Below, piece after piece: positions 17,154 through 25,107 of a stretch of DNA of 64,000 nt (positions are counted from its first letter, which is position 1; each line of letters begins with the position of its first letter). This DNA is from Virgibacillus_F necropolis_A (GTDB lineage Bacteria; Bacillota; Bacilli; Bacillales; Amphibacillaceae). The notes beneath the pieces are model-generated. The model worked only from the letters and a program-made list of their open reading frames with translations, was not told the origin of the DNA and did not search any database. The translations under genes were made by a program, and so were the position numbers. The stretch covers positions 3,286,001 to 3,350,000 of the forward strand of contig NZ_CP084992.1 of assembly GCF_044793635.1 (NCBI RefSeq). The letters run 5' to 3'.

Positions 17154-17353
17154 TTATTCCTTAAAGGTTTTTCTAGTTAGATCGATAAAGGCGTCTAAAG
17201 GTGGTGTCATCCATTTATCTTTGTGCCAGGCAATTTGAATGAAAATGGGGGATGTGAAGTTTCCCCATGCCAACTTCTTCATTCGTCCCTTACCAATATC
17301 TGATTCTACTTGAATAACAGGATGAATAAAAGTTTTACAATAATAAACAGTAT
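17154..17353 (-). pseudogene. C-terminal remnant of a LysR-family regulator
   Basis: About 65 codons on the minus strand end in FIQIAWHKDKWMTPPLDAF and TRKTFKE, the typical C-terminus of a LysR substrate-binding domain. There is no N-terminal helix-turn-helix and no start upstream; the frame runs into a hairpin. It is a truncated leftover. Confidence 0.65.
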
Positions 17354-17375
17354 GGTCGTACTGTTTATTTTAATT
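17341..17375. terminator. Hairpin with T-tract
   Basis: AATAAACAGTA pairs perfectly with TACTGTTTATT around TGGTCG and is followed by TTAATTTTTTC. Confidence 0.6.
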
Positions 17376-17423
17376 TTTTCTCTTCATTGATCGGAAAAAT
17401 CTGTGAAGGAGATTTTTCGGAGA

Positions 17424-17452
17424 ACGAAAAAAAGGAGCATAATCGCTCCTTA
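17424..17452 (-). terminator. Terminator of the coiled-coil protein gene
   Basis: On the minus strand AAGGAGC pairs with GCTCCTT around GATTAT and is followed by TTTTT. Confidence 0.85.
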
Positions 17453-17764
17453 TTGGTTTTTTAGTATGCGTTTAAAGTCTTTTATTTCACTTTCGTGATT
17501 AACAGAACGAACTGCTAAAGTATCAATTACCCTTTGTTGGTCTTCTAAAGTATCTTTTACTTCATCAAATCTTTCATCGATGTGTTTAGCAACTTCTTCG
17601 ATATATGGACCAAAACGATTAATTGTGCTTTCTTTCAGTTGTTCTTGTCCATCTTTAAGTTCATTCATGTCTTTATCCAAGTTATCAAAGCGTTTTTCAA
17701 AATCATGCATTCCTTGATTTACGTTTTGAAGTTCGCTGAGTATTTGCTTCAAAGTTTCTTCCAT
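17450..17764 (-). CDS. Coiled-coil protein, 104 residues
   Basis: Starts MEETLKQILSELQNV and continues as one long heptad-rich coiled coil (FEKRFDNLDKDMNELK, IEEVAKHIDERFDEVK). No membrane segment or enzyme motif. ATG 17764 is used because CGGAGTGA lies upstream; a GTG three codons earlier is too close to it. Similar short coiled-coil proteins are common in Bacillus genomes without known role. It has its own terminator. Confidence 0.75.
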   Translation of the reverse strand: MEETLKQILSELQNVNQGMHDFEKRFDNLDKDMNELKDGQEQLKESTINRFGPYIEEVAKHIDERFDEVKDTLEDQQRVIDTLAVRSVNHESEIKDFKRILKNQ

Positions 17765-17969
17765 TAGTATCACTCCGATTTCATTTCTATATTATAACTC
17801 GTTTATGTCACAGAAGAAATGTTTAAATCTTTTTCTTTGCAAATTGTGTTGCATAAGAAACAGAATTTGCACCTCTTCAACCGATTCTTTTTTGGAAGAA
17901 AATTTGTTCCACTATATGGCCCCAAATCCAGGAAGGGGAATGCTCCAAATCAATTTTTCCATATATCGT

Positions 17970-18982
17970 CTAACCCTTCCTTTTTGCAATTCCTGTACGG
18001 TCAGTTGCTCCTGGTGGTTGCTCCATCCACCCATGTTCAATCATAATATTAGCACCGTCCTCTACATATAGTGCATTATTCGCTAGAAGCCGAGCATACA
18101 TTGCACCAATATCACGCCTTCCGTTAAGTGATGAAGCATTGGCATACGATCTAATTTTCATGGAAAACATGTCTATTTTATGCCATAACATTAATTTATC
18201 CGAGAAAGGAGAAAAAGTAGAAGTGCTTATTTGGTCGTCCAATAATGGAGGAGATGGTAAATTATCTTTATTTAGTTGTTGTGAACAGGCCTTTATATGT
18301 TTATTAGTAAGTTCCTTACCTCTTAAAAAATACTTTTGCACTTTATTAGTTTTAGCCACTTGACTAAAACCAATTAATAACCCCTTACTTGTTACATTGT
18401 TTTCAATATTATCATAAAGATGTGCAATCTCTAGTGCATGAGGAGGTCTATTATCTCCAAAAAAACCACTTAGATAATCTTGTTTATTTATAAAATCAAC
18501 TTTTTCTGGTGTTGGAATTTGTGGGGGCTTCATATTAAATCCTTTTACCATTAATAAATCATTAACTTCATTTATTAAATCCACTGTTAAGTTAAAAGTA
18601 TCGATAAAGAAATCTCTTATGTCTTTTCTTGTCATTAAAGGGATTGCTATTGAATAAATACTCATCCCTGCTTTACTCGTATATTTCAAGTAATGAAGAT
18701 AAAATTCATCTGAAAATAACCTTGGAGCACCTAAGTTCACATCCTCATCCGTAAACCCAATTGGTAAAGGAAAGTTTTCTTGAATAAATATTTCTTTAAT
18801 ATTTTTCACAATCTTCTCACTTAAATGTAGAGCCTTTTCTACAACTATTTTAATATCTTGGTTATTTACATGTTGAAGATAATAACTAAGAACACATTCC
18901 GCCATTGTGTTGCCCGTATAAGTTACCCATAATTTTCCATTTCAGCAGAAGTTAATCTAGTGTGATCGTGATTATATTCCAT
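17970..18982 (-). pseudogene. DUF3231 family gene with an N-terminal frameshift
   Basis: The start ATG (18982) follows GGAGGTCG and reads MEYNHDHTRLTSAEMENYG-stop. One missing base near 18926 would continue it as ENLWVTYTGNTMAECVL, joining the long downstream frame. That frame holds the DUF3231 features: FPLPIGFTDEDVNLGAPRLFSDEFYLHYL, repeated helices, and a second half ending in IMIEHGWMEQPPGATDR. The downstream 311 codons are otherwise intact, and a start at the internal ATG (18905) is possible but lacks a good ribosome site. DUF3231 proteins are spore-former proteins of ferritin-like helical type. Confidence 0.75.
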
Positions 18983-18994
18983 TGTACGACCTCC

Positions 18995-19137
18995 AATATT
19001 ATCATATATTCTAGGGATAATATGCGCAGTATTGGAAAATATATGTGGCTGAGATAACTGTAAAGCATGTTCTGAAATTGGATGAGCATTTTCAACGGTC
19101 TCCAAAAAATGCTTTAGCAAGCATATTTGGCGGAATA
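18995..19137 (-). pseudogene. N-terminal fragment of a second DUF3231-like gene
   Basis: Upstream of the frameshifted gene the same strand encodes FRQICLLKHFLETVEN and SEHALQLSQPHIFS, which lines up with CVLSYYLQHVNN and VEKALHLSEKI of the downstream copy. The fragment has no start and ends near the next gene's ribosome site. It is probably what is left of a tandem duplicate. Confidence 0.5.
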
Positions 19138-19303
19138 AAATAACTTTTAAAAAAATTCAGGGTGATCCAATTAACCTGATGAAATTTAATGTTAAAATAA
19201 AAATGTGTTATTAAGCTATAGAGAGCAGTTATTTCATATTGTACTAACGAGAGCAGGATTGTGAACAAGATGAAGAAACAAAAAATACAAAGGGGGAGTA
19301 GAT

Positions 19304-19618
19304 ATGATTGGTTTGCTTAATCTTGACAGCCTTATACTTGGACTAATTGCTTGGATACTTCCTGTTGTTAATCTTATGCGATATGAAAAGCATAACCATA
19401 GGAATTGGGTCGCTCTTTCCATTATGAGTATCAGTGCTTGTGCTATTTCGCTATGTTTCCAGATTTTCTATAACTATCATCTGGTAAAGATTGAGGATTG
19501 GTCTGCTCTTATGGACACAACAGGTGCCGTGGGGCTCGTCGCAGCAGTTCTTCTCATTGTTACCATCCTATTAAATGCAATTACTCTGATTGTATATCGT
19601 GACAGAACAGCAATGTAG
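19304..19618 (+). CDS. Membrane protein, 104 residues, three helices
   Basis: ATG after AAAGGGGGAGT. Hydrophobic helices at about residues 1-22 (SLILGLIAWILPVVNL), 37-57 and 74-98, with a polar loop LVKIEDWSALMDTTGAVG between the last two. The sequence has the feel of a conserved Bacillus membrane protein but I cannot name the family. A promoter-like AATGTTAAAATAAA lies at about 19190. Confidence 0.75.
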   Translation: MIGLLNLDSLILGLIAWILPVVNLMRYEKHNHRNWVALSIMSISACAISLCFQIFYNYHLVKIEDWSALMDTTGAVGLVAAVLLIVTILLNAITLIVYRDRTAM

Positions 19619-19678
19619 GATGTCAAATTCCAGTTTGTATTATTGAATGATCGGAAAATTGAAGAGGGGTGTTACTTG

Positions 19679-20266
19679 ATGACAGATAGTAGAATGAATC
19701 CTAAGGTTGATGAATATTTAAGTAAATCTAAAAAGTGGAAGGAAGAATATGAACAGTTAAGAAATATTGTTCTTGACTGTGAGCTGACCGAAGAATTTAA
19801 GTGGGGTAAACCTTGTTACACGTTTGAGAATAAAAACATTGTTTTAATACATGGATTTAAAGAATATTGTGCGCTTCTGTTTCACAAAGGTGCCTTGTTA
19901 CAGGATGCCCATGGGATTCTAATCCAGCAAACGGAGAATGTACAGGCGGCGCGCCAGATCAGGTTCACCAATGTTCAAGAAATAGTTGAAATGGAAACTA
20001 TCCTGAAAGACTATATTTATAAAGCCATTGAAGTTGAAAAAGCTGGTTTGGAAGTGAAGAAAAACACAGAATTCATAATTCCTGAAGAACTTCAAAATAA
20101 ATTCAATGAAACCCCTGCCTTGAAAACTGCTTTTGAAGCATTGACGCCGGGACGACAAAGAGCATACATTCTTTATTTCTCTAAAGCCAAACAATCCAAA
20201 ACGCGAGAGTCAAGGGTTGAAAAATGGATGCAGCAGATTCTCGATGGAAAGGGATTAAATGATTAG
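19679..20266 (+). CDS. YdeI/DUF1801-family protein
   Basis: 195 residues: an N-terminal DUF1801-type domain (VDEYLSKSKKWKEEYEQLRNIV, FKWGKPCYTFENKNIVLIHGFKEYCALLFHKGALL) and a C-terminal bacteriocin-protection (YdeI/OmpD-associated) helix region (ALTPGRQRAYILYFSKAKQSKTRESRVEKWM). ATG 19679 is preferred over an upstream start because GAGGGGTG precedes it. The family is widespread in Bacillus; its biochemical role is not settled. Confidence 0.88.
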   Translation: MTDSRMNPKVDEYLSKSKKWKEEYEQLRNIVLDCELTEEFKWGKPCYTFENKNIVLIHGFKEYCALLFHKGALLQDAHGILIQQTENVQAARQIRFTNVQEIVEMETILKDYIYKAIEVEKAGLEVKKNTEFIIPEELQNKFNETPALKTAFEALTPGRQRAYILYFSKAKQSKTRESRVEKWMQQILDGKGLND

Positions 20267-20424
20267 TATATTCGATGAAAAATAAATTAATATGCTTGGG
20301 GCTTTGATAGGCTTTGGAATTTGGAGAATAAAAGGTCGTACAGAAATTACTTAAATAGTTTTTATTTACCTTTGAGTAACGGGTGAAAATTAAAGAAGGA
20401 AATTTGAACTAGTGAGGTGTTCAA

Positions 20425-20619
20425 ATGAATGATGAAAGAGAAACTCCTGAAAGAAGAAGAGAAAAAATGAGACAAGAAGAACTAAAAAGAAACCCTGCCG
20501 GAAGTGTTCACGGTGGAGGACTTTCAGATTTGGTTGGGAGTTTAGGGCGGAAAGGTACTGGAATACTTATTCTTGTAATAATAGTAGGCTTTTTAATTGC
20601 CTCATTTTTCTTCAGGTGA
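20425..20619 (+). CDS. DUF6366-like small membrane protein
   Basis: 64 residues: a charged N-terminus (DERETPERRREKMRQEELKRNP), a glycine-rich linker and one C-terminal helix (GILILVIIVGFLIASFF). Matches the recurrent small protein annotated DUF6366 in Bacillaceae. The ribosome site AGTGAGGTG is well placed. Followed by a repeat carrying a terminator. Confidence 0.75.
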   Translation: MNDERETPERRREKMRQEELKRNPAGSVHGGGLSDLVGSLGRKGTGILILVIIVGFLIASFFFR

Positions 20620-20635
20620 CAGGTTCAAAAATTGA

Positions 20636-20710
20636 AGATGTCGAGCGGACCTTAATCAAAGGTTCTATTTTTTTAAAGAAAATAAATGGAATTTTATGCT
20701 AAAGTAAACA
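20636..20710 (+). repeat. 75-bp intergenic repeat with terminator and promoter-like end (copy 1)
   Basis: TTGAAGATGTCGAGCGGACC and the following bases are nearly identical to 38863-38938. It contains a GGACCTT/AAAGGTTC hairpin with a T-run, then AAATGGAATTTTATG followed by CTAAAGTAAA, which resembles an extended -10 promoter. It lies downstream of one gene and upstream of the next. Confidence 0.85.
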
Positions 20711-20782
20711 TAGTCAGTTATTGATAATTCCTATTTAAATTTTTGTAATTGATAAAGGTAGAAAAGTTTAGGAGGAATTACT

Positions 20783-20896
20783 ATGGAAAAGAAAACAAAG
20801 AAAAAGGAAGCAAGTTTTGGCGGAATCGTTTTAGGAGTTGTGGTTGGAATGGCAATCTTTGAAGGAATAAAGGAATTGATTCAAAATTTATTTTGA
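20783..20896 (+). CDS. Very small membrane protein, 37 residues
   Basis: ATG after TTAGGAGGAA opens MEKKTKKKEASFGG, then one hydrophobic helix (IVLGVVVGMAIFEGI) and KELIQNLF. Strong ribosome site and clean stop support a real microprotein. No family recognised. Confidence 0.6.
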   Translation: MEKKTKKKEASFGGIVLGVVVGMAIFEGIKELIQNLF

Positions 20897-21012
20897 ATGT
20901 GAACTTATGTACTTAAAGTAATAGCTTCATTACTGGAACATCGACAAAGTTCCTTCCATATTCAAGTATCAGAGCATAATAGTTGAGTAAGAAAAAGGAG
21001 GTGAGGTAAATC

Positions 21013-21444
21013 GTGTATAATGTAATACCGCAACGGCTGTCAATTTTTATTACTATTTTTATCGTCATATTATGGAATGTGTTAGTAGATTATTATGGAG
21101 GATCTTTGTCTTTATTCTTATTACTTTTACTATTAGCTGTTGGATTAGCCTCTCTTCGATTTAAGTTTAAAATACACGATGACCATTTAGTATATCAAAT
21201 ATTATTATTCAATAAATCTATTATAAAAAAGGAAATTTATCCTGACCAAATAAATCAACTAAAATTTGTACGAGTCGGCTGGTCTAAAAAAGCTGCCATT
21301 ATAAAAGTAAATAAAGGAATCAACATTAGATTAGCTATGCTTGAAACCCCAAAAGCGTATGAACATTTAATAGAGTTTGCAGAGAAACGCGATATAACGA
21401 TTTTTAAAACAAAGGACTATTTAATTTTGGAAAGAATGAAATAA
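21013..21444 (+). CDS. Membrane protein with PH-like cytoplasmic domain, 143 residues
   Basis: GTG start after AAAAAGGAGGTGAGG. Two N-terminal helices (about residues 9-27 and 32-47) are followed by a strand-rich domain: FKIHDDHLVYQILLF, KKEIYPDQINQLKFV, KAAIIKVNKGINIRL and a C-terminal helix, resembling small bacterial PH-like (DUF304-type) proteins. Function unknown. Confidence 0.7.
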   Translation: MYNVIPQRLSIFITIFIVILWNVLVDYYGGSLSLFLLLLLLAVGLASLRFKFKIHDDHLVYQILLFNKSIIKKEIYPDQINQLKFVRVGWSKKAAIIKVNKGINIRLAMLETPKAYEHLIEFAEKRDITIFKTKDYLILERMK

Positions 21445-21508
21445 AATTGTTATTCAATGAATGGGAACGATTGTTCAATTGCTTTTCAATATTGTTTGGA
21501 GGGATTAT

Positions 21509-21826
21509 TTGAAGAAATACCTTGTAGCGATTGATAATTATTTCGAAAACGTTGATAAAAAGAGTGACAATGTTTTTACTTATATTGCAATTTTTTCGAT
21601 AATGATTGCACTTGAATTTTTAGATAAGTCTTCTGTTTATAACCTTATTCTAATACCAGTTATTCTTGTAATAAGGATTGGATGGGATTTCACCAATCCC
21701 AAATCCAAAGTTCAAAATAGGTACAGACAAACATTAAGCATCACTCTAAACTTAACTATATTGTTTGCTATTATATGGTTTGTTATCAGAATGTTATTGC
21801 CTCACCCATTCGGCATTCTTTATTAG
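21509..21826 (+). CDS. Membrane protein, 105 residues
   Basis: TTG at 21509 is chosen because GGAGGG ends 5 bases before it; the frame is open further upstream without such a site. After LKKYLVAIDNYFENVDKKSDN come three hydrophobic helices and the end LLPHPFGILY. No family recognised. Confidence 0.65.
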   Translation: MKKYLVAIDNYFENVDKKSDNVFTYIAIFSIMIALEFLDKSSVYNLILIPVILVIRIGWDFTNPKSKVQNRYRQTLSITLNLTILFAIIWFVIRMLLPHPFGILY

Positions 21827-22007
21827 ATGTCCTTCAGGAGATGCAATAAATAAATTTCTTGTTTAACTTTAAGAGTGCGGTCTGATTATCTTTCAACAAT
21901 CGGGCCATTATATTGAAAAAAAGTAGTTTGGTTAAAAAATATTAACCTCAATATATTTACGTTAACATTTAACCGGAAAACTATTTACTTTTTTGGGTGG
22001 TGAGAGA

Positions 22008-22184
22008 TTGTCTAATAAAACAAGGTTTATAATTTCGATAATCGCAGCTATTTTACTAGTAACCAATTGTGTTATTTCTTTTAACAATCACTATGATTTA
22101 AAGTGGTTATGGCTTGTTGTAGCTTTATCCAGTGTATTTAATTGTTTTTATTTTTATAAAAGGAAGCGGAATCAAATTAATTAG
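22008..22184 (+). CDS. Small membrane protein, 58 residues
   Basis: TTG start after GGGTGGTGAGA: LSNKTRFIISIIAAILLVTN, a second helix LWLVVALSSVFNCFYF and a basic tail KRKRNQIN. Two-helix hairpin. No family recognised. Confidence 0.6.
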   Translation: MSNKTRFIISIIAAILLVTNCVISFNNHYDLKWLWLVVALSSVFNCFYFYKRKRNQIN

Positions 22185-22440
22185 TCTCATTAAATATACA
22201 TATGTGGAAATGAAATTCTATTGCTTTAAATCACTAAATTGATCTTCATTAAACTGGCGCGTTCATTGAACAAGACTTTTTATGATTTAGGACTTGATAA
22301 ATTTTAAAACTACAATAAGACCACACATATTAGATTAAGTAGTTTCGTTACTGTGGAGAAAAAATAAAAAAACAGTACAATTAATTACACTAAAAAGGAC
22401 TATAATTAGCACCACGAATAACAGTATAAATAGCAACCAA

Positions 22441-22485
22441 AAACGCTTGGACATTTTAATGTCTAAGTGTTTCGTATTTTTATAT
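22441..22485 (+). terminator. Rho-independent terminator
   Basis: AAACGCTTGGACATT pairs with AATGTCTAAGTGTTT over a 2-base loop and is followed by CGTATTTTTAT. Confidence 0.85.
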
Positions 22486-22495
22486 TGTTTTGTTC

Positions 22496-22535
22496 AACTC
22501 AACTAATGCACCAGTTAGCACAAGAGATTTTTGCC
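22496..22535 (-). repeat. Intergenic repeat in reverse orientation
   Basis: On the minus strand it reads TGCTAACTGGTGCATTAG then TTGAGTTGAAC, the GGTGCA ... GTTGAA flank pair of the family. It lies downstream of the minus-strand crcB operon, so orientation follows the gene. Confidence 0.6.
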
Positions 22536-22559
22536 CAATTAAGCTATTTTTTATATATT

Positions 22560-22919
22560 CTAAATGTAAAAACCAATCATTGCTGAAATCACACCTACTA
22601 TAATTGATGTAACAACGTATATGGTAGCTAATTTAATTTTGTTTGATTGTATTAGAGTAATTGTTTCGTTCCCAAAGGTTGAGAAAGTTGTAAATGCACC
22701 ACAAAAACCTACACCTCCAAAAAGCCATAACAATTCGCTGATATGGTTTGAAAGGTGAAGCTGAATAATTAACCCAAGTAAAAATGAACCTGTGATATTT
22801 ATTATCCAAGTCCCCATTGGAAAAGGATATACTTTTTGAGTCCCTTTACTAATCAAGTTACCTACTATAAATCTAGCTGCGGCTCCTAAAGAACCACCTA
22901 TTCCTATAACCCAAATCAT
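22560..22919 (-). CDS. crcB: Fluoride ion channel subunit (CrcB/FluC), second copy
   Basis: Fluc-type fluoride channel: dual-topology four-helix membrane protein that expels fluoride. 119 residues with GGSLGAAARFIVGN, the pore segment WIINITGSFLLG, the GFCGAFTTFSTFGNE motif carrying the phenylalanine box and sodium-site turn, and a last helix. It overlaps the upstream crcB by four bases (ATGA). Such adjacent pairs form obligate heterodimers in many Firmicutes. Confidence 0.95.
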   Translation of the reverse strand: MIWVIGIGGSLGAAARFIVGNLISKGTQKVYPFPMGTWIINITGSFLLGLIIQLHLSNHISELLWLFGGVGFCGAFTTFSTFGNETITLIQSNKIKLATIYVVTSIIVGVISAMIGFYI

Positions 22920-23302
22920 ATTGCATCGCCTGCTCTTTCTTTTGATAAAGCTAATTTGCGACCTAAGTATGCCAGCACTAACCCTAACACTGTGGTAGCC
23001 AACACATAGAGTATTCCCATTAACAAAAGACCCTTCTGAAATAAGTTAAGGGCCACCACCGAAAAGGTTGAGAAAGTCGTAAAGGAACCGATAAATCCTG
23101 TTCCAATTAGTAGGGTAAACTCAGGACTTATTTTTTCCTTTTGGCTGACGAATGTAAGAAACCACCCTAGAATAAAACATCCAATGAGGTTGATTAAAAA
23201 GGTACCCAAAGGAAATCCATTGTTTGTATGTATCCATTCACCCAAAGCAAACCTAGATATAGCCCCAAAAAAACCACCAATCATCACTAATAATAAATTC
23301 AT
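22916..23302 (-). CDS. crcB: Fluoride ion channel subunit (CrcB/FluC), first copy
   Basis: 128 residues with the same signature: GGFFGAISRFALGEW, NLIGCFILGWFL, GTGFIGSFTTFSTFS. First gene of a two-gene operon. The leader carries a fluoride riboswitch and terminator, so expression should rise only when fluoride enters the cell. AGAGAGGTGATTTG precedes the ATG. Confidence 0.95.
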   Translation of the reverse strand: MNLLLVMIGGFFGAISRFALGEWIHTNNGFPLGTFLINLIGCFILGWFLTFVSQKEKISPEFTLLIGTGFIGSFTTFSTFSVVALNLFQKGLLLMGILYVLATTVLGLVLAYLGRKLALSKERAGDAI

Positions 23303-23332
23303 TCAAATCACCTCTCTGTTTAACATTTGAAA

Positions 23333-23385
23333 ATAAAAAGACTCCTGCCAAAAGACATAGGTATCCCTTTATCTTTGGCAGGAGT
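23333..23385 (-). terminator. Expression-platform terminator of the fluoride riboswitch
   Basis: GACTCCTGCCAAAGA pairs with TCTTTTGGCAGGAGTC and is followed by TTTTTATTTT on the minus strand. The 5' arm overlaps the last aptamer bases, as expected for a transcription-attenuating switch that fluoride turns on. Confidence 0.9.
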
Positions 23386-23428
23386 CATCAGCCTCATACA
23401 GGCAGTTATGGTAAACTCCATCACCTAT
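23377..23428 (-). ncRNA. Fluoride riboswitch aptamer
   Basis: On the minus strand: AGGTGATGGAGTTTACC, ATAACTGCC, a short stem and AGGCTGATGACTCCTGCC. These match the conserved GGTGATGG, AACTGCC and GGCTGATGACTCCT blocks of the crcB-motif (fluoride) riboswitch, located about 75 bases upstream of crcB. Confidence 0.93.
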
Positions 23429-23599
23429 TCGCTTAGTAATTATAGGCTAAATTATTGATAATTGTTTGGAATCTGTAAACTATAATTCAATCTATCTTAT
23501 TGTACTAAACTGCTTCGTCGTTGACAATATCTTTTGTCAGTAAGAGAGTTTGGTTGCGATTTCGTATGTTAATTCATATGTTAAAATCCAATAACCTTT

Positions 23600-24071
23600 G
23601 TTATATAAGGAAAAATGGAATTGTCATACCAATTTTGGGATAAAAGATATTGCTCCAAAAGTAGATTTATATGCGTACCGTGTATTAGGTGCTTATGGTA
23701 GAGGTTGCTACTTCATGGGTAATCGCTGGGATGTATATTATCAACCTATCACTTGGAAGCATAAATAACACACAAATAGCCGCAGACGCTTTCGCAATCA
23801 ATAATGCCATGCTTTCAGGTGTTGTTTCGGTTGTCGCAACAGGGAATAGCGGTCCTAAAAGGAGTACAATTCGCACGCCAACAACTGCATCAATGGCAAT
23901 TTTGTTGGGAATTCAACAAACCCTGAAACACTGCGGGCGGCAGATTTATGTATGAAGGCAGGGGCATTTGAGAAAACATCAAATGTAGACTTTATGTCAT
24001 GGACATTTGACAAGGATCCAACACAACAACTTGATGTAATGGCAATTCCTGGAGGGGAATTAGATATGTAA
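23600..24071 (+). pseudogene. Decayed subtilisin-family (Vpr-like) serine protease
   Basis: Broken frames spell parts of an S8 peptidase: IAPKVDLYAYRVLGAYGRG, WVIAGMYIINLSLGS, SGVVSVVATGNSGP (the oxyanion-Asn region), then NPETLRAADL and VDFMSWTFDKDPT with DVMAIPG. The catalytic Ser region and most of the pro- and C-terminal domains are missing and there are several frameshifts. No start codon or signal peptide remains. Confidence 0.75.
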
Positions 24072-24125
24072 CAAGGATTATTTGTAGTGATTGTAGAATT
24101 TAATAGAAAATGGGAGGTGGTAAGA

Positions 24126-24476
24126 ATGAAGGTTAAACGAATTGTTGCGAATGTGGAAACACAGGATATTACCAAAGCAAGGTACTTCTACGAGGAAGTA
24201 CTTGGACTTGATCAATTAATGAATCTGGAATTTATTGCAACCTATGGCTCGCATGAGAAAATGGACACTCAAATTAGTTTCCTTTCAGAAGGTGGATCTG
24301 GGACACCGGTACCTGATTTGTCAATTGAAGTTGATGATCTAGATAATGCACTAGCTCGCATAAAAGATGCAGGAATTCCAATTGAGTATGGACCAGCCAA
24401 TGAGCCATGGGGTGTGCGGCGTTTTTACGTTAGAGATCCGTTCGGGAAACTTGTCAATATTTTAATCCATTTATAA
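24126..24476 (+). CDS. VOC-family (glyoxalase/bleomycin-resistance-like) protein
   Basis: 116 residues with two beta-alpha-beta-beta-beta units: KVKRIVANVETQDITKARYFYEEVLGLD and LSIEVDDLDNALARIKDAGIPIEYGP, ending in RRFYVRDPFGKLVNILIH. ATG 24126 follows GGGAGGTGG; a frame open to 24087 lacks support. Function within the superfamily (dioxygenase, lyase or drug binding) cannot be told from the sequence. Confidence 0.88.
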   Translation: MKVKRIVANVETQDITKARYFYEEVLGLDQLMNLEFIATYGSHEKMDTQISFLSEGGSGTPVPDLSIEVDDLDNALARIKDAGIPIEYGPANEPWGVRRFYVRDPFGKLVNILIHL

Positions 24477-24622
24477 ATGAATGAGTTGAGGGGGCATTTC
24501 ATGATCTTACCCAATAGGGTGTGTTTGCCTAATAGATATAAAAGGATCATCCATGTTAGACAGAACTAATATGGATGATCCTTTATTTCAAGGAAAGAAA
24601 GTATAAAACTTTGGCGTTTATC

Positions 24623-24748
24623 TGTCTGGCGCAAGCGCCCTAGCCCGCCAGAGGTTTTAAGTCAAATCTCTTTGTGATAAAAATCATTACTAAGAGATTC
24701 GTCTTAAACTTGCCGGGGCTGACCAAGGCGCTTGCGCTTTTCTTTTTT
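24623..24748. repeat. Long hairpin element of about 120 bases with T-tract
   Basis: GGCGCAAGCGCC at the left pairs with GGCGCTTGCGC at the right. Inside, TAGCCC pairs with GGGGCT, TTTTAAG with CTTAAAC, and AATCTCTT with AAGAGATT, giving a nested stem-loop of over 100 bases ending in TTTTCTTTTTT. I recall hairpins of this general look in intergenic regions of Bacillus and relatives; I cannot verify the match here. Confidence 0.7.
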
Positions 24749-24879
24749 GTTCACGCAAAATAATTATCAAAACTGCGCAATTTAAATAATAAATTGATAT
24801 TTAAAAACGATACGGATACATTCAAAACATTGACTTAGCAATGTTTTCCTTTTAAGATAGCGTTATACATTAAAGGAAT

Positions 24880-25098
24880 GGCTGACGAGGACTATTTAGT
24901 AGGAAAGGGAGTAGACCGATAAGCGATACACAGGCTTACCAGGCATTAGTCAAGGCAGGAAAGATGATTGATCGCGATGATATAGGGACTCATACCATGT
25001 GGAAGACATTTGGTTACTTTCATTATAAACGACATAAAGACGTAGCGACGCTGCAACAAATATTTTCTCATTCAACACCAGCCATAACATTGAAAGGG
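24880..25098 (+). pseudogene. C-terminal remnant of a tyrosine recombinase
   Basis: DEDYLVGKGVDR (frame 1), then after a frameshift at about 24917, ISDTQAYQALVKAG and DDIGTHTMWKTFGYFHYKR, then LQQIFSHSTPAITL. This is the end of a phage-type integrase catalytic domain, whose H-x-x-R box normally reads HTLRKTFGY. Here the catalytic Arg is replaced by Trp and the HSSxxxTxxYI end with the catalytic Tyr is lost. It is an inactive leftover running in frame into the next gene. Confidence 0.7.
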
Positions 25099-25107
25099 GT
25101 ATACTCA

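Larger units (their letters stand above)
22185..22559. other. Gene-free stretch with a terminator and a repeat
   Basis: Holds AAACTGGCGCGTTCATTG (about 22253), a degenerate repeat flank, the terminator at 22441-22485 and a reversed repeat at 22496-22535. No credible coding frame. Confidence 0.55.
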
